A stretch of 64,000 bases of DNA from Aquibium oceanicum (GTDB taxonomy: Bacteria > Pseudomonadota > Alphaproteobacteria > Rhizobiales > Rhizobiaceae): contig NZ_CP018171.1 of NCBI RefSeq assembly GCF_001889605.1, positions 3,432,501-3,496,500 of the forward strand. Direction: 5' to 3'. The notes beneath the pieces are model-generated. The model did no database searches, was not told the DNA's origin, and worked only from the letters and a program-made list of their open reading frames with translations. A program made the position numbers and the translations under genes. Shown piece by piece: positions 37,670-46,261 of this stretch; the first letter of the stretch is position 1, and each line of letters opens with the position of its first letter.

Positions 37670-38338
37670 ATGCGACGAGCAGTGGCATACATCCGGGTCT
37701 CAACTTCCAAGCAAGGTCGCTCCGGGCTTGGCATCGACGCTCAGCGCGATGCAATCCAACGCTTCACAACTTCTGAAGGGCTTGAAGTAGTGCAGTGGTT
37801 CCACGAAATCGAGACTGGCAAAGGGGCCGACGCGCTCGACCGCCGCCCCGTGCTGGCGGCGGCACTTACTCTGGCGCGGAAACTCAAGGGGCCGGTGGTC
37901 GTTTCCAAACTCGATCGTCTATCTCGCGACGTGCATTTCATCTCGGGACTAATGACGCAGCGGGTGCCCTTCTTGGTGGCAGAGCTCGGCGCCGACACGG
38001 ACCCCTTCGTACTCCACCTCTACGCAGCGCTGGCCCAGAAGGAGCGTGCGCTGATCTCGCTGCGGACGAAAGACGCCCTTCAGGCGAAGAAGATGACGGG
38101 CGTGCGACTCGGCAACCCATCCAATCTCGAGGAAGCGCAGCGGCGCGGCGCGGCGGCAAACGCCCAGGCGGCGGAAACCTTCGCCACCAACATCTTACCC
38201 CTCGTCCATGTCATTCAGAGTAGTGGTGTCACTTCGCTACGCGCCATTGCTGCTGCACTCAACGCTCGAGGGGTTCGCACCGCACGAGGTGGAGTGTGGC
38301 ATCCAACGTCGGTGAGCCGCCTTCTGCGCCGCGGCTGA
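37670..38338 (+). CDS. Serine recombinase (resolvase/invertase family)
   Basis: 222 aa. The catalytic Ser lies in [20 protein letters not shown]. Conserved [19 protein letters not shown] carries the Arg residues of the active site, and [15 protein letters not shown]-like [19 protein letters not shown] forms the long E helix. A short C-terminal DNA-binding part ([20 protein letters not shown], then [12 protein letters not shown]) is HTH-like. This is the size of small resolvases, not of large serine integrases. It follows the PLD module on the same strand, and its stop is 18 bp before repeat copy 2. Confidence 0.9.
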   Translation: MRRAVAYIRVSTSKQGRSGLGIDAQRDAIQRFTTSEGLEVVQWFHEIETGKGADALDRRPVLAAALTLARKLKGPVVVSKLDRLSRDVHFISGLMTQRVPFLVAELGADTDPFVLHLYAALAQKERALISLRTKDALQAKKMTGVRLGNPSNLEEAQRRGAAANAQAAETFATNILPLVHVIQSSGVTSLRAIAAALNARGVRTARGGVWHPTSVSRLLRRG

Positions 38339-38356
38339 CCGCGACCACTTAAGAAA

Positions 38357-38372
38357 TTGCAACCCGTTGCAC
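38357..38372. repeat. Near-palindromic 16-mer, copy 2
   Basis: TTGCAACCCGTTGCAC, one base off copies 3 and 4 at the last position. It lies 18 bp after the serine recombinase stop and 11 bp before the ATG of the next gene, so it could be a recombination site or an operator. Confidence 0.7.
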
Positions 38373-38383
38373 CGGAAAGAACT

Positions 38384-39070
38384 ATGCCACGTCCCAATCG
38401 CTTGACGCCGTTTGGCACTTTCGAGCCTGTACCCGCACGCGGCACCGTTATGGGTAACCGCGGCTGCTTACACGATCGGGAGGGTGTACTTGGCACTAAA
38501 CGATATAGACATAAGAACTGGATCATCTGCCGCCTAGAATTCAAGGATCGCCGGCGGACCATCAACGCGCCCGGCCTATACACCGAGCTCTTCGCACTTG
38601 ATGAGGCTACCATGATGGCGGCTGGACACCGCCCTTGCGCCGAGTGCCAGCGTAAACGGTATGACCTTTTCAAAGTAGCTTGGCGGCAAGCGCATGGTCT
38701 TCCCAGCGATGCACATCTCAGCGCGTCCGAAATCGACGCTCACTTGCATACGGCGCGTATCGATCGGCTCGGACGCCAAATCAGGTACCAAGCCCGCCTG
38801 TGCGATCTACCCGATGGCAGCTTTGTAACCCTGCCCGGAGTTTCAGGACAGCCCCTCATCCTGTGGGATGGCACTCTACACGCGTGGGGGCATGAGGGAT
38901 ATTGGCCGCCTCAGAAGACTCGCACCGATTTAGTCGTAACGGTTTTGACGCCCCTGCCACTCGTCCGCGTCATGGAGGCAGGTTATTTGCCCGGCGTCCT
39001 GCTCCCTGGGATAGGATCACGTCGCGCTCTCAATCCTGCCTCATCTATGCCCACCGCCGCCTTGCGCTAG
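38384..39070 (+). CDS. Hypothetical protein with a CAEC metal-site motif
   Basis: 228 aa. The start at 38384 follows GGAAAG. Conserved-looking segments are RGTVMGNRGCLHDREGVLG, WIICRLEFKDRRR, and AAGHRPCAECQRKRYDLF. The His plus CxxC suggests a bound metal, as in HNH or Ada-like zinc sites, and similar proteins occur in many bacteria without assigned function. It overlaps the next, convergent gene by 26 bp. Function is unknown. Confidence 0.7.
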   Translation: MPRPNRLTPFGTFEPVPARGTVMGNRGCLHDREGVLGTKRYRHKNWIICRLEFKDRRRTINAPGLYTELFALDEATMMAAGHRPCAECQRKRYDLFKVAWRQAHGLPSDAHLSASEIDAHLHTARIDRLGRQIRYQARLCDLPDGSFVTLPGVSGQPLILWDGTLHAWGHEGYWPPQKTRTDLVVTVLTPLPLVRVMEAGYLPGVLLPGIGSRRALNPASSMPTAALR

Positions 39071-39521
39071 CGGCGAGTTGCTGAGCCGAGGTGTCAATCG
39101 GCATGGCCTGTTCGATTTCGTGCGTGAAGGCCGGAACGGTGTTGCCGGGCCGCGGCCGCTCGGCGACCGCTCGCAACGGATCATCCGTCAGCCTGTCGAG
39201 GTACTTGACGATGCCCTTCTTGACCGTCCGGTATTCCGGCGGATCCTCCCCCAACGTCTCGGCATGCGCCTTGATCGCAGAGACGATCTGCGCTTTCGGG
39301 AAGCGGCCGACGCCGTCGATTGTCACCTGCGCCAGGACGGCAGTAGCGTAGCCAAGCAGCTTCTCGGCGCGAACCAGCCGCTTGCAGTCATTCATGAGCA
39401 AGAGACCGGGCACCAAGTCGGGGGCACTGATGGAAATCGAGCGCATGCTGACGGCACGGATGCGTCGCGATGTCTCGGCACCTGACCGATAGACGGCGCG
39501 TCTGCTCAGGATTTTCTGCAT
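39045..39521 (-). CDS. Hypothetical protein
   Basis: 158 aa from the ATG at 39521; an open frame continues upstream but overlaps the TnsA-like gene. The N-terminal part is basic (QKILSRRAVYRSGAETSRRI). The middle (LLLMNDCKRLVRAEKLLGYA) is helical, and the rest is charged. It is not recognised. It lies 38 nt downstream of the PD-(D/E)XK-like gene on the same strand and probably shares its transcript. Confidence 0.5.
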   Translation of the reverse strand: MQKILSRRAVYRSGAETSRRIRAVSMRSISISAPDLVPGLLLMNDCKRLVRAEKLLGYATAVLAQVTIDGVGRFPKAQIVSAIKAHAETLGEDPPEYRTVKKGIVKYLDRLTDDPLRAVAERPRPGNTVPAFTHEIEQAMPIDTSAQQLAASARRRWA

Positions 39522-39559
39522 GGGGCGTCTCGGAAATAGGCAGCGTGCAAGCTGCAGGG

Positions 39560-40183
39560 TTATGACCCCCAGGCTGTCCAGAGCCTGACGGATGTGTTCG
39601 GTCCGATCGGCGCGCTGTCGATGTCGATCGACACGAAGCGACGCAAGGCCAGTGCGGCGAGCCCGGTTATGGGACGCGTCTCCCTGAACGCTCCAAGACA
39701 CTCGGCCACGCCAAGCGTGCCGTTCTCCTCGAGCCCCGCCAGCAGACGGATGCGGTCTCCGAGAGGGCATTCCCAACGGGCATAGCGGAGAAGGTCGCGC
39801 GCGTTCGCGAGACGGAATCCTTCACGGACGACAGCGGAGTCGACAACGACATAGGCGCAGCCGCGCTCTTCCGCCTCGTGAGAAAGCCATCCGTAGCCGG
39901 GTCCGCTTCCTGCATCGACAAGCTCGTGCCGTGCGCCTCGGCGCACCAGGAAGTCGGGTACGTGGCTCTGGTCGTCCCGCGCCAAGACGGCAGGAAGGCA
40001 GGACCATGCGGCGACGTCGTCGTCGACGTCCAGCAGGCAGGCAAGATCACGCGCCAGCTGAGTCCTGAACGACGGCGCGCCTTGGCACCGCACGGTGCCG
40101 AACGGCCTGAACAGGTTCGACGCAATTCCTGTTTTGGTAGGGATGGGACCCTGCAGGGGATCCGGTTGTTGCAGAGCGGCCAT
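39560..40183 (-). CDS. TnsA-like / PD-(D/E)XK-fold protein, probably inactive
   Basis: 207 aa. The segment FRTQLARDLACLLDVDDDVAAW, shortened here to RDLACLLDVDDDVAAW, followed by VPDFLVRRGARHELVDAG, fits the N-terminal nuclease domain of TnsA-like proteins (acidic residue, PDF, then E-x-K). The usual E-x-K is replaced by ELVDA, so catalysis is doubtful. The C-terminal part may be a winged helix. No TnsB/C-like genes are nearby. RBS GGGAG precedes the ATG. Confidence 0.55.
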   Translation of the reverse strand: MAALQQPDPLQGPIPTKTGIASNLFRPFGTVRCQGAPSFRTQLARDLACLLDVDDDVAAWSCLPAVLARDDQSHVPDFLVRRGARHELVDAGSGPGYGWLSHEAEERGCAYVVVDSAVVREGFRLANARDLLRYARWECPLGDRIRLLAGLEENGTLGVAECLGAFRETRPITGLAALALRRFVSIDIDSAPIGPNTSVRLWTAWGS

Positions 40184-40429
40184 TGCCTGCTCCCATGCGC
40201 GCGTTCGACATGCCAGCGGTCACGCGGGCGGCGGAACGATCAGCGTATGAGCAGGGTCCGGATCATGGCGTCGGAACGAATACAGAACACAGCCAGGATC
40301 GTCAAGCATTGTCGCAAGCCACACGAACTCGCCATGGATGCGGGGCCGCCGCGCCGATGCCGGGCGGCGTTTCCATCGGCGCGGACGTTCACGGTCGAAT
40401 CCTGAAGCGCCGGGACTCTGGGGTCCCAG

Positions 40430-40963
40430 CTACCGCGCCGGGTAGGTGACCGAACCGCCGTCATGAAAGACCGCGCCGTCAGTCGGGACTGCCGGGTCGA
40501 TACGGCCGCTTCCCATCAAATGGAAGACCTGTTCGCCGTTGGCGAGAAGATGGTCCGAGATGATGCGCCGATGGCATCGCCACCAGACGGCCTCCGAGCA
40601 CATGATGGCGCACCTGGATTCCCGCCCCAGGGCGAGGAGCCGGTCGAACCCGGCCTTGAAGTCCTCTGTAAGCGCGTAGTCCGCGTAATTGTGGAAGCTC
40701 CGGTTCTGCCACGCACCGTTCGTTTCGGCAGGGACGTCCTCGACCTTTTTTCGTCGACCGCCGAGCGGAACGATCAGCTCGTACCCGATCTGCACCTCGG
40801 CCAGTGTCTGAGCGAGGTTCTCGCTGTCGAACTGCGGATGGGCCCGCGATCCGGGCAGCCTGCGGACGTCGACGGCCATGCCGATCCTGGCCGTGCGCAG
40901 CAGATCGATGAATTCGTCGCCGGTCCGGTTCGAATGGCCGACCGTGAAGAAGGGCTGGCTCAT
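40430..40963 (-). CDS. DUF488 family protein
   Basis: 177 aa. It begins FFTVGHSNRTGDEFIDLLR and contains AVDVRRLPGSRAHPQF and AIMCSEAVWWRCHRRIISDH, the three signature blocks of DUF488, with the conserved Cys and CHRR. The family is uncharacterised and widespread. It stands 21 nt downstream of the 60-aa basic protein gene on the same strand. Confidence 0.9.
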   Translation of the reverse strand: MSQPFFTVGHSNRTGDEFIDLLRTARIGMAVDVRRLPGSRAHPQFDSENLAQTLAEVQIGYELIVPLGGRRKKVEDVPAETNGAWQNRSFHNYADYALTEDFKAGFDRLLALGRESRCAIMCSEAVWWRCHRRIISDHLLANGEQVFHLMGSGRIDPAVPTDGAVFHDGGSVTYPAR

Positions 40964-40984
40964 GATCGGGCGGGGCCGGAGACG

Positions 40985-41167
40985 CTACTTCTTGCGGTCG
41001 CCTCGATCTCCCTGCCCGGGTTTCGCATCGTTCTTCGCCTTCCGCTTCTGGTCCTGGGCAAGGCTTCGCCCGACGTCCTCGACTTCCTTGAAACGGCCTT
41101 CGCCGTCTCGGCGGACATACCGCTTGTCCCCGGGTGTCGGTTCGATCAGTTCGCGCTTGGCTGTCAT
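40985..41167 (-). CDS. Small basic protein
   Basis: 60 aa from the ATG at 41167 with AAGGAG upstream. MTAKRELIEPTPGDKRYVRR and a Lys-rich tail (SLAQDQKRKAKNDAKPGQ) resemble small rhizobial proteins that I have seen only as hypothetical. The acidic/basic composition suggests nucleic-acid binding, without proof. It probably forms a transcript with DUF488. Confidence 0.7.
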   Translation of the reverse strand: MTAKRELIEPTPGDKRYVRRDGEGRFKEVEDVGRSLAQDQKRKAKNDAKPGQGDRGDRKK

Positions 41168-41279
41168 CGGGTGTCTCCTTCGCTTGGATCCACGTCCAAC
41201 GGACTTGGATTCCATCTTGTTCCGGAAGGCGATGGCAGACGCTCTTTGAGGCGGCGGATCGAGGGCCGACGTGGCTGCT

Positions 41280-41939
41280 CTAGGCTCCGTCGATGATCAT
41301 CCTGTCGAGCGGGATGTCGTGCCACTGCGGGTAGATGGTCGGCAGCTTCGCCAGCTCGTAGCCGACGCCGAAAGTCAGCGGCCTGCTCGGCATCGCAGCA
41401 AGCGTCCGGTCGTAGAACCCGCCGCCATAGCCAAGCCTGAACCCGGCGTCGTCATAGCCCACCACCGGAACCACGACGATGTCCGGAAGGGTCGCCGTGC
41501 CGCCAGCCGGCACCGGGATGTTCCATACGCCCTTCTCCAGCTTCTCCCCGGCAGACCAGGTACGGAACTCGAGCGGCTTTCCCTTTTCCAGGACGACGGG
41601 CAGGGCAAGCTGACCCCCGCGTGCCGGCACGCTGGAAGCCCATTCCCGGAGGTCGGGCTCGCCGCGGAACGGCCAGTAGATCCCGACGACGCTGCCCTCG
41701 ACGATACCGATCTCCGCATCGAGCCGATTGGCTATCCTACGCGCCGCCTCTGCCCGCGCGTCCGCGGGAACGGCAAGGCGCTCTGCGATGAGACGCTCCC
41801 GCTGTGACTTTCGCCAGCGCGCGACATCTATGGTCGTCTGTGCATCGCCCGGAGAAATCCCTGAATAGGAAGGATCGAGCTCGTGCATGAAACAGGGTGG
41901 TGACGCGTAGCCTCTCGCATCCCTTTGCTTGTCCGTCAT
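41280..41939 (-). CDS. 5-formyltetrahydrofolate cyclo-ligase family protein
   Basis: 219 aa. It converts 5-formyl-THF to 5,10-methenyl-THF with ATP, or is a relative of that enzyme. Visible are WRKSQRERLIAERLAV, IVEGSVVGIYWPFRGEPDL, and the nucleotide-binding end VVPVVGYDDAGFRLGYGGGF with YDRTLA following. A 30-residue N-terminal extension precedes the domain. The ATG overlaps the MFS stop by 4 nt (ATGA), so it is translated with the transporter. The backbone copy near ssrS is elsewhere, so this is likely an accessory paralogue. Confidence 0.88.
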   Translation of the reverse strand: MTDKQRDARGYASPPCFMHELDPSYSGISPGDAQTTIDVARWRKSQRERLIAERLAVPADARAEAARRIANRLDAEIGIVEGSVVGIYWPFRGEPDLREWASSVPARGGQLALPVVLEKGKPLEFRTWSAGEKLEKGVWNIPVPAGGTATLPDIVVVPVVGYDDAGFRLGYGGGFYDRTLAAMPSRPLTFGVGYELAKLPTIYPQWHDIPLDRMIIDGA

Positions 41940-43303
41940 GTCCGTCCTCCTGTGGCTGCGTGTTCGCGAACGGGGTCCGTGCCCGTCGCTCCGTCGGACA
42001 CCGCTGTCAACGCGACATCCGTGGTTCTCGCGTCGAGCGCGAGGGATTCGGGCGTCTGTGCAGGCAGCGCCGGCATGATGCGGAAGTCGGACCGCTCGGC
42101 TGGCGGCAGGGCGGGGCTGCGCATTGAACGCCAGAGCGCGTAGAGGCCATAGAGCGCGTATACGCCGCCCATGGCGACGAAGAACCCGTCCGGACCCATC
42201 TCGTCCATCAGCCTGCCGCCGAGCTGCGGCCCGACCATGTTGCCGATCCCGTAGACGATCAGCAGCCCTCCGGACACCTGCAGGAACTCGTCGGCGCTCG
42301 CCTGGTCGTTGGCGTGGGCGACGTTCAAGGCGTAGATGGTGAAGAGTACCGAGCCGAGCGCGAACACGCCGGTGACGATCGCGAAGGGGTCGGTCGGAGC
42401 GACCATCACCATGCAGGCGGAGATCGCGGCGCCGATCGCGCCAGCCAGCGCCATGACGTAGCGCCTGTCGATCCTGTCGGAAAGCCATCCGAACGGCACC
42501 TGGAAGACCACGCCGCCGACCATCGCGGCGGTCATCATCGTGGCGATGCCCGTCTCGGTCAGTCCCGCCGCCTTGCCGTACAGCGGCCCGAAATAGCTCC
42601 AGTTGCCAAAGATGACGCCTGCAAGGAACGATCCCACGACGGCAGCGGGAGACTTCCGGAACAGGGCCCCTGCGTTGATGGTCACCTGCGTCAGCGGTTG
42701 GGGCGAAGGGGCGACCGATAGTGCCACCGGAAGCAGTGCCGCCCCGAAGGCGAGCGCGCCGACCATGAAGAGCGTCTCCTTCGTGATGTCCCCAAGCGGC
42801 AGGATGAACTGGCCGACCGCCACGCCCGACATCGACACGATCATGTACGCCGCGAAGACCGTCCCCCGGCTGGCGTTGTCGACGCGTTCGTTCAGCCAGC
42901 TTTCGATGACCATGTATCCGCCGACCAGTGTCACGCCGCCCAGCGCACGGAAGAAACCCCAGGCGACCGGATGGGGGACGAGCGCGAGGAGCAGCAGCGA
43001 AGCGGCGAGCAGCGTCTGAAGGACCGCGAAGACCCTGATGTGACCGACGCGCCTGACGAAGAGCGGCGTCAGGATGCAGCCCGCGGTGAAGGCGACGGCG
43101 TAGGCGGTGCCGATCCAGGCAATGGCCGTCGATGACCAGCCTTCGGCGGACGCCCTAAGCGGAACGAGGACGTTGCCCAGTCCGGTCCCGACCATCATCA
43201 GGAAGGTCCCGAGAAGCAAGGCGGTGAAGGAGCGAAGCTGCTGCCACAAGATGTCGCTTACCGTAGATGTCGATGCATGGAGCTTATGCCACCCGGTCGG
43301 CAC
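41936..43303 (-). CDS. MFS transporter (YcaD-like), island copy
   Basis: 455 aa if the GTG at 43303 is used, which has GAGGGG just upstream; a TTG at 43249 would start closer to TM1. About 12 TM segments. The motif GWLSDRIDRRYVMALAG and ESWLNERVDNASRG match the same YcaD-like group as the backbone transporter at 2418. The extended C-terminus (about 45 residues) is Pro/Thr/Ala-rich. It is translationally coupled to the folate cyclo-ligase. The substrate is unknown. Confidence 0.85.
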   Translation of the reverse strand: MPTGWHKLHASTSTVSDILWQQLRSFTALLLGTFLMMVGTGLGNVLVPLRASAEGWSSTAIAWIGTAYAVAFTAGCILTPLFVRRVGHIRVFAVLQTLLAASLLLLALVPHPVAWGFFRALGGVTLVGGYMVIESWLNERVDNASRGTVFAAYMIVSMSGVAVGQFILPLGDITKETLFMVGALAFGAALLPVALSVAPSPQPLTQVTINAGALFRKSPAAVVGSFLAGVIFGNWSYFGPLYGKAAGLTETGIATMMTAAMVGGVVFQVPFGWLSDRIDRRYVMALAGAIGAAISACMVMVAPTDPFAIVTGVFALGSVLFTIYALNVAHANDQASADEFLQVSGGLLIVYGIGNMVGPQLGGRLMDEMGPDGFFVAMGGVYALYGLYALWRSMRSPALPPAERSDFRIMPALPAQTPESLALDARTTDVALTAVSDGATGTDPVREHAATGGRT

Positions 43304-43460
43304 GGAGCCCCTCGAATGCGTCGTCTGCCTGGCGCTTTCCCGCCATTGGCCGAGGGCGTGTGCAGACTCGAAGCGGTCGGATTCGCGCCGAAGCAGGCGT
43401 TGGGCTTTGTGATCACCTGCGGTATGCTGCCAAGGGGATGCACTCGGTCGCGAAATTGCC

Positions 43461-43676
43461 GTGACGAAGTGGATCATGCTGGCAGTCGGCGTGCTGCTTT
43501 CCGCGAACGGCTTCTATACGCGCACCTTTGACTACCCGAACGACACCCCGGTCCGCAATTGCTTCAATATGGATGCTGTCGGTGTCTACGGATGTTTCCA
43601 TAGCCAGCTGGCGCCCATGCTGATCGCCTGGGTGCCGTTCCTGGTCGGGATCGCACTCATCGCATGGTCTGCGTGA
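43461..43676 (+). CDS. Small membrane protein
   Basis: 71 aa from a GTG start. Two hydrophobic helices (WIMLAVGVLLSANGFY and LIAWVPFLVGIALIAWSA) flank a hydrophilic loop with two Cys (VRNCFNMDAVGVYGCF), probably facing the periplasm. It is not recognised. It is divergent from the MFS gene. Confidence 0.5.
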   Translation: MTKWIMLAVGVLLSANGFYTRTFDYPNDTPVRNCFNMDAVGVYGCFHSQLAPMLIAWVPFLVGIALIAWSA

Positions 43677-43996
43677 GGATAATCCGGAAAGCCGCCTGAC
43701 CGGCTCGTTCCGTTGGGAAGGCAGCGCGGTTCCCTTGGCTTGACTTTCCGGTCGCGAAGGCCCACGTCTGGGGCATGTGCAGCACCGACCGCCACCTCCT
43801 TCTGTTCTTCAGGGTGTGCCCCATCGCGGGCATCTGACCCCCGGCCAGGTCGCGTCGCGCCCCGGCCGCGGGGCATAGGCTGAATTCCGGTTCGCCGGAG
43901 CTACCATCACTAAAGCGGCAACCAATCCCAGATCACCGAAGACAAGCGTTACGCCATGGCTGCGTGCGCGGGTCGCTTACATGAGAGGGCCCGGAG
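43677..43996. other. Gene-free stretch before the Rnk-like gene
   Basis: 320 bp with no supported open frame. A GC-rich segment CGCCCCGGCCGCGGGGC (about 43858-43874) can fold. The text GCGGGCATCT(G/A)ACCC here (about 43825) recurs at about 47740, a possible remnant of a shared insertion. No promoter could be assigned with confidence. Confidence 0.35.
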
Positions 43997-44449
43997 ATGG
44001 CTCAACCGACCAAGAAGAACCGCAAGCCGGCGATCGCCGTGACGCGCACCGACAGCGAGCGCCTGTGGCGGCTCGCCGAATCCTTGGCTCACCGCAACCG
44101 CGCCGTGGCGGAAGAACTGCTCGCGGAACTTGACCGCGCGAAGGTCGTCGAGGACGGCCGGCTCGCGCCGGACGTGGTGCGCATGGGATCGTCCCTGCGC
44201 TTTACCAGCGATCTCGGCGAGGACAGGAACGTCACGCTGGTGTTCCCGGGCGAGGCCGATATCGCCGAAGGCAAGGTATCGGTCCTGACCCCGATCGGCG
44301 TCGCGCTGATCGGCCTGTCCGCCGGGCAGTCGATCGACTGGACCGCGCGAGACGGGCGCGTTCACCGCCTGACGGTGGAATCCGTCCGCCCACCGATGCC
44401 TTCTGTGCTTCCGGCAGAGGCTTCGCAGGAACTGCGGACAGCGTCATGA
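43997..44449 (+). CDS. Rnk-like protein with GreA/GreB C-terminal domain
   Basis: 150 aa. An N-terminal helical part (DSERLWRLAESLAHRNRAVA) precedes the FKBP-like GreA-C domain (about 60-135; RFTSDLGEDRNVTLVFPGEA and LTPIGVALIGLSAGQSIDW). The layout matches nucleoside-diphosphate-kinase regulator (Rnk) proteins, which bind RNA polymerase but lack the long coiled coil of GreA. It is followed by a second, related gene at 44594. Confidence 0.85.
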   Translation: MAQPTKKNRKPAIAVTRTDSERLWRLAESLAHRNRAVAEELLAELDRAKVVEDGRLAPDVVRMGSSLRFTSDLGEDRNVTLVFPGEADIAEGKVSVLTPIGVALIGLSAGQSIDWTARDGRVHRLTVESVRPPMPSVLPAEASQELRTAS

Positions 44450-44593
44450 CCGCAATCCGGCCGCCGTGCCGCCTCTCGTTGTTCGGGGGGTGCCTCATCG
44501 CAGGATAGCCGCCCCTGAGCCGCGCCATGCGGCCAGGGGATTCTCCAGTGCGCCGAAACGTAACCGCTCGAAGCCGAGCGATGGAGAACTGCG

Positions 44594-45133
44594 ATGACGA
44601 AAGATACCTGCTTCCTCACCACCAAGGACTTCACCATCCTAGAGGTCATGCGCGACCGCTGCCTTGGCCGCGACGATCCCCTTGCGCCGATCCTCAAGCG
44701 GAAGATCGAGGCGGCGACCGTAATGTTCCGGGACGATATTCCGGTGAACGTCGCCACCCTGAGCAGCCGCGTGACGTTCAGCGTCAACGGCCGCGAGCCT
44801 GACAGCCGCATCATCTCGCACGACCGGATGACCTCTCCTATCGGAATGTTCCTTCCGATCACCACGGCGCGCGGGCTCGCATTGCTTGGACTTTCCGAGG
44901 GCCAGGAGTTCACGATCGCGAACGCCGACGGCGAGGAAGATCGGATCCTGCTTCACGAAGTGCACTACCAGCCGGAAGCGGCCAGACGGGAAAAGGAGGC
45001 CTTGGAGAGGATGAGCGGACCGACTTCGGGCAAGCCGTCCTTGCGGGTGATCAGGGGCACCTTTCACGATCAGCCCCGCCTCGTGCCGGTGTCGCATGAC
45101 GGCTTCGACGACCCAGGCCCTTCGGCCGCCTGA
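44594..45133 (+). CDS. Second Rnk-like / GreA-C domain protein
   Basis: 179 aa. The N-terminus (LTTKDFTILEVMRDRCLG) is an Rnk-type helical part; the GreA-C-like domain covers about 50-130 (VATLSSRVTFSVNGREPDSR; ITTARGLALLGLSEGQEFTI). A tail of about 45 residues follows, which the first gene lacks. RBS GGAGA precedes the ATG. The two genes are 144 bp apart on the same strand and probably arose by old duplication. Function is inferred from the family. Confidence 0.82.
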   Translation: MTKDTCFLTTKDFTILEVMRDRCLGRDDPLAPILKRKIEAATVMFRDDIPVNVATLSSRVTFSVNGREPDSRIISHDRMTSPIGMFLPITTARGLALLGLSEGQEFTIANADGEEDRILLHEVHYQPEAARREKEALERMSGPTSGKPSLRVIRGTFHDQPRLVPVSHDGFDDPGPSAA

Positions 45134-45160
45134 GCGTCCGGCGCGGCGCAGGAGCAATAA

Positions 45161-45907
45161 ATGATCGAATACCTCATCCTCGCCGCGGCGGCCTTCTTCG
45201 CCGGAATGCTGAATACGGTCGCGGGCGGCGGCACGTTCCTGACCTTCCCCGCGCTCGTATTCACGGGGGTGCCCCCGGTTGCCGCCAACGCCACCAGCGC
45301 CGTCGCGGTGTTTCCGGGGTACCTCGGAGGAGCGCTCGGGTTTCGCAAGGAGATCGCCGCCTACGACAGGAAGCGGCTGATGAAGATCGTCGCCTTTACC
45401 GCGATCGGAGGGCTTGCGGGCTCGTTGCTGCTCCTCGTCTCTTCAAACGAAGCGTTCTCCGTCGTGGTCCCCTTCCTTCTCGCAGCGGCCACCCTGGCTT
45501 TTGCCTTCGGCCCTCGCATCCAGGCGTGGGCGAGCCGCCGAAGCCTGGGCAAGCCGGAGGGCGCCTTGGGAACGCTGCTCGTCTCCGTGTACGGCGGTTA
45601 CTTCAACGGCGGCCTCGGCATCGTGCTGCTGGCGCTGTTCTCGCTGTGGGGAATGCGCGACCTCAACGCGATGAACGGTCTCAAGAACGCGCTGTCCTTC
45701 GTGCTGTCCGGGATTTCGGTAGCCACCTTCGCGGCGGCCGGGATCGTCGCGTGGCCGCAGGCAGTCCTCATGATGGTCGCTGCCACTGTCGGCGGATACG
45801 CCGGGGCCCCCGTCGCAAGGGCGCTGCCTGCGTCCGTGGTGCGGACGATCGTCATCGCCGTCGGGGCATCGATGAGTGCCCTCTTCTTCTGGCGGGCCTT
45901 CGCATGA
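45161..45907 (+). CDS. TauE/SafE family permease
   Basis: 248 aa with seven or eight hydrophobic segments. The N-terminal AFFAGMLNTVAGGGTFLTFP and GGYFNGGLGIVLLALFS are the two repeats of the TauE/SafE (DUF81) family, linked to export of sulfite, sulfoacetate or other organic anions. RBS GCAGGAG stands upstream. It follows the second Rnk-like gene by 27 bp. The substrate is not evident. Confidence 0.9.
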   Translation: MIEYLILAAAAFFAGMLNTVAGGGTFLTFPALVFTGVPPVAANATSAVAVFPGYLGGALGFRKEIAAYDRKRLMKIVAFTAIGGLAGSLLLLVSSNEAFSVVVPFLLAAATLAFAFGPRIQAWASRRSLGKPEGALGTLLVSVYGGYFNGGLGIVLLALFSLWGMRDLNAMNGLKNALSFVLSGISVATFAAAGIVAWPQAVLMMVAATVGGYAGAPVARALPASVVRTIVIAVGASMSALFFWRAFA

Positions 45908-46024
45908 GCCGCCCGTCTCGCTTCCGGTCAGGAGCGTTGCTGATCCGCCAATGACCCCGGGGACCAGCTATCCGGGCACGCCGCCGACCGCGGCTCGCCG
46001 CCCGGACGCTTTTCGGAGACTGAC

Positions 46025-46213
46025 ATGTCTGATCATAACAATCCTCGCCCGCGATCCGCTTTCGCGCGGATGATCGTCCGTGGGTTCGGGCGATGGCAAA
46101 GACGCAAGGCGATGGACCAGCTTCAGGCCCTGGACGACAGGGAACTCTGGGACATCGGCCTCTCCCGCAACGACATTCCCCGTGCGGTCGAAGGTCTCTT
46201 CCGGGACAAGTAA
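46025..46213 (+). CDS. DUF1127 domain protein
   Basis: 62 aa with the DUF1127 motif MDQLQALDDRELWDIGLSRN, a short Arg-rich N-terminus and an FRDK end. Small DUF1127 proteins in alphaproteobacteria have been linked to RNA turnover and phosphate or carbon metabolism, often as stress-induced genes. It is about 117 bp after TauE and is followed by a tiny ORF and a strong terminator. Confidence 0.9.
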   Translation: MSDHNNPRPRSAFARMIVRGFGRWQRRKAMDQLQALDDRELWDIGLSRNDIPRAVEGLFRDK

Positions 46214-46261
46214 CCGGATGAAGCTCAGGTCATTTGCTTGAATGGAGATCGCCAATTGGAC

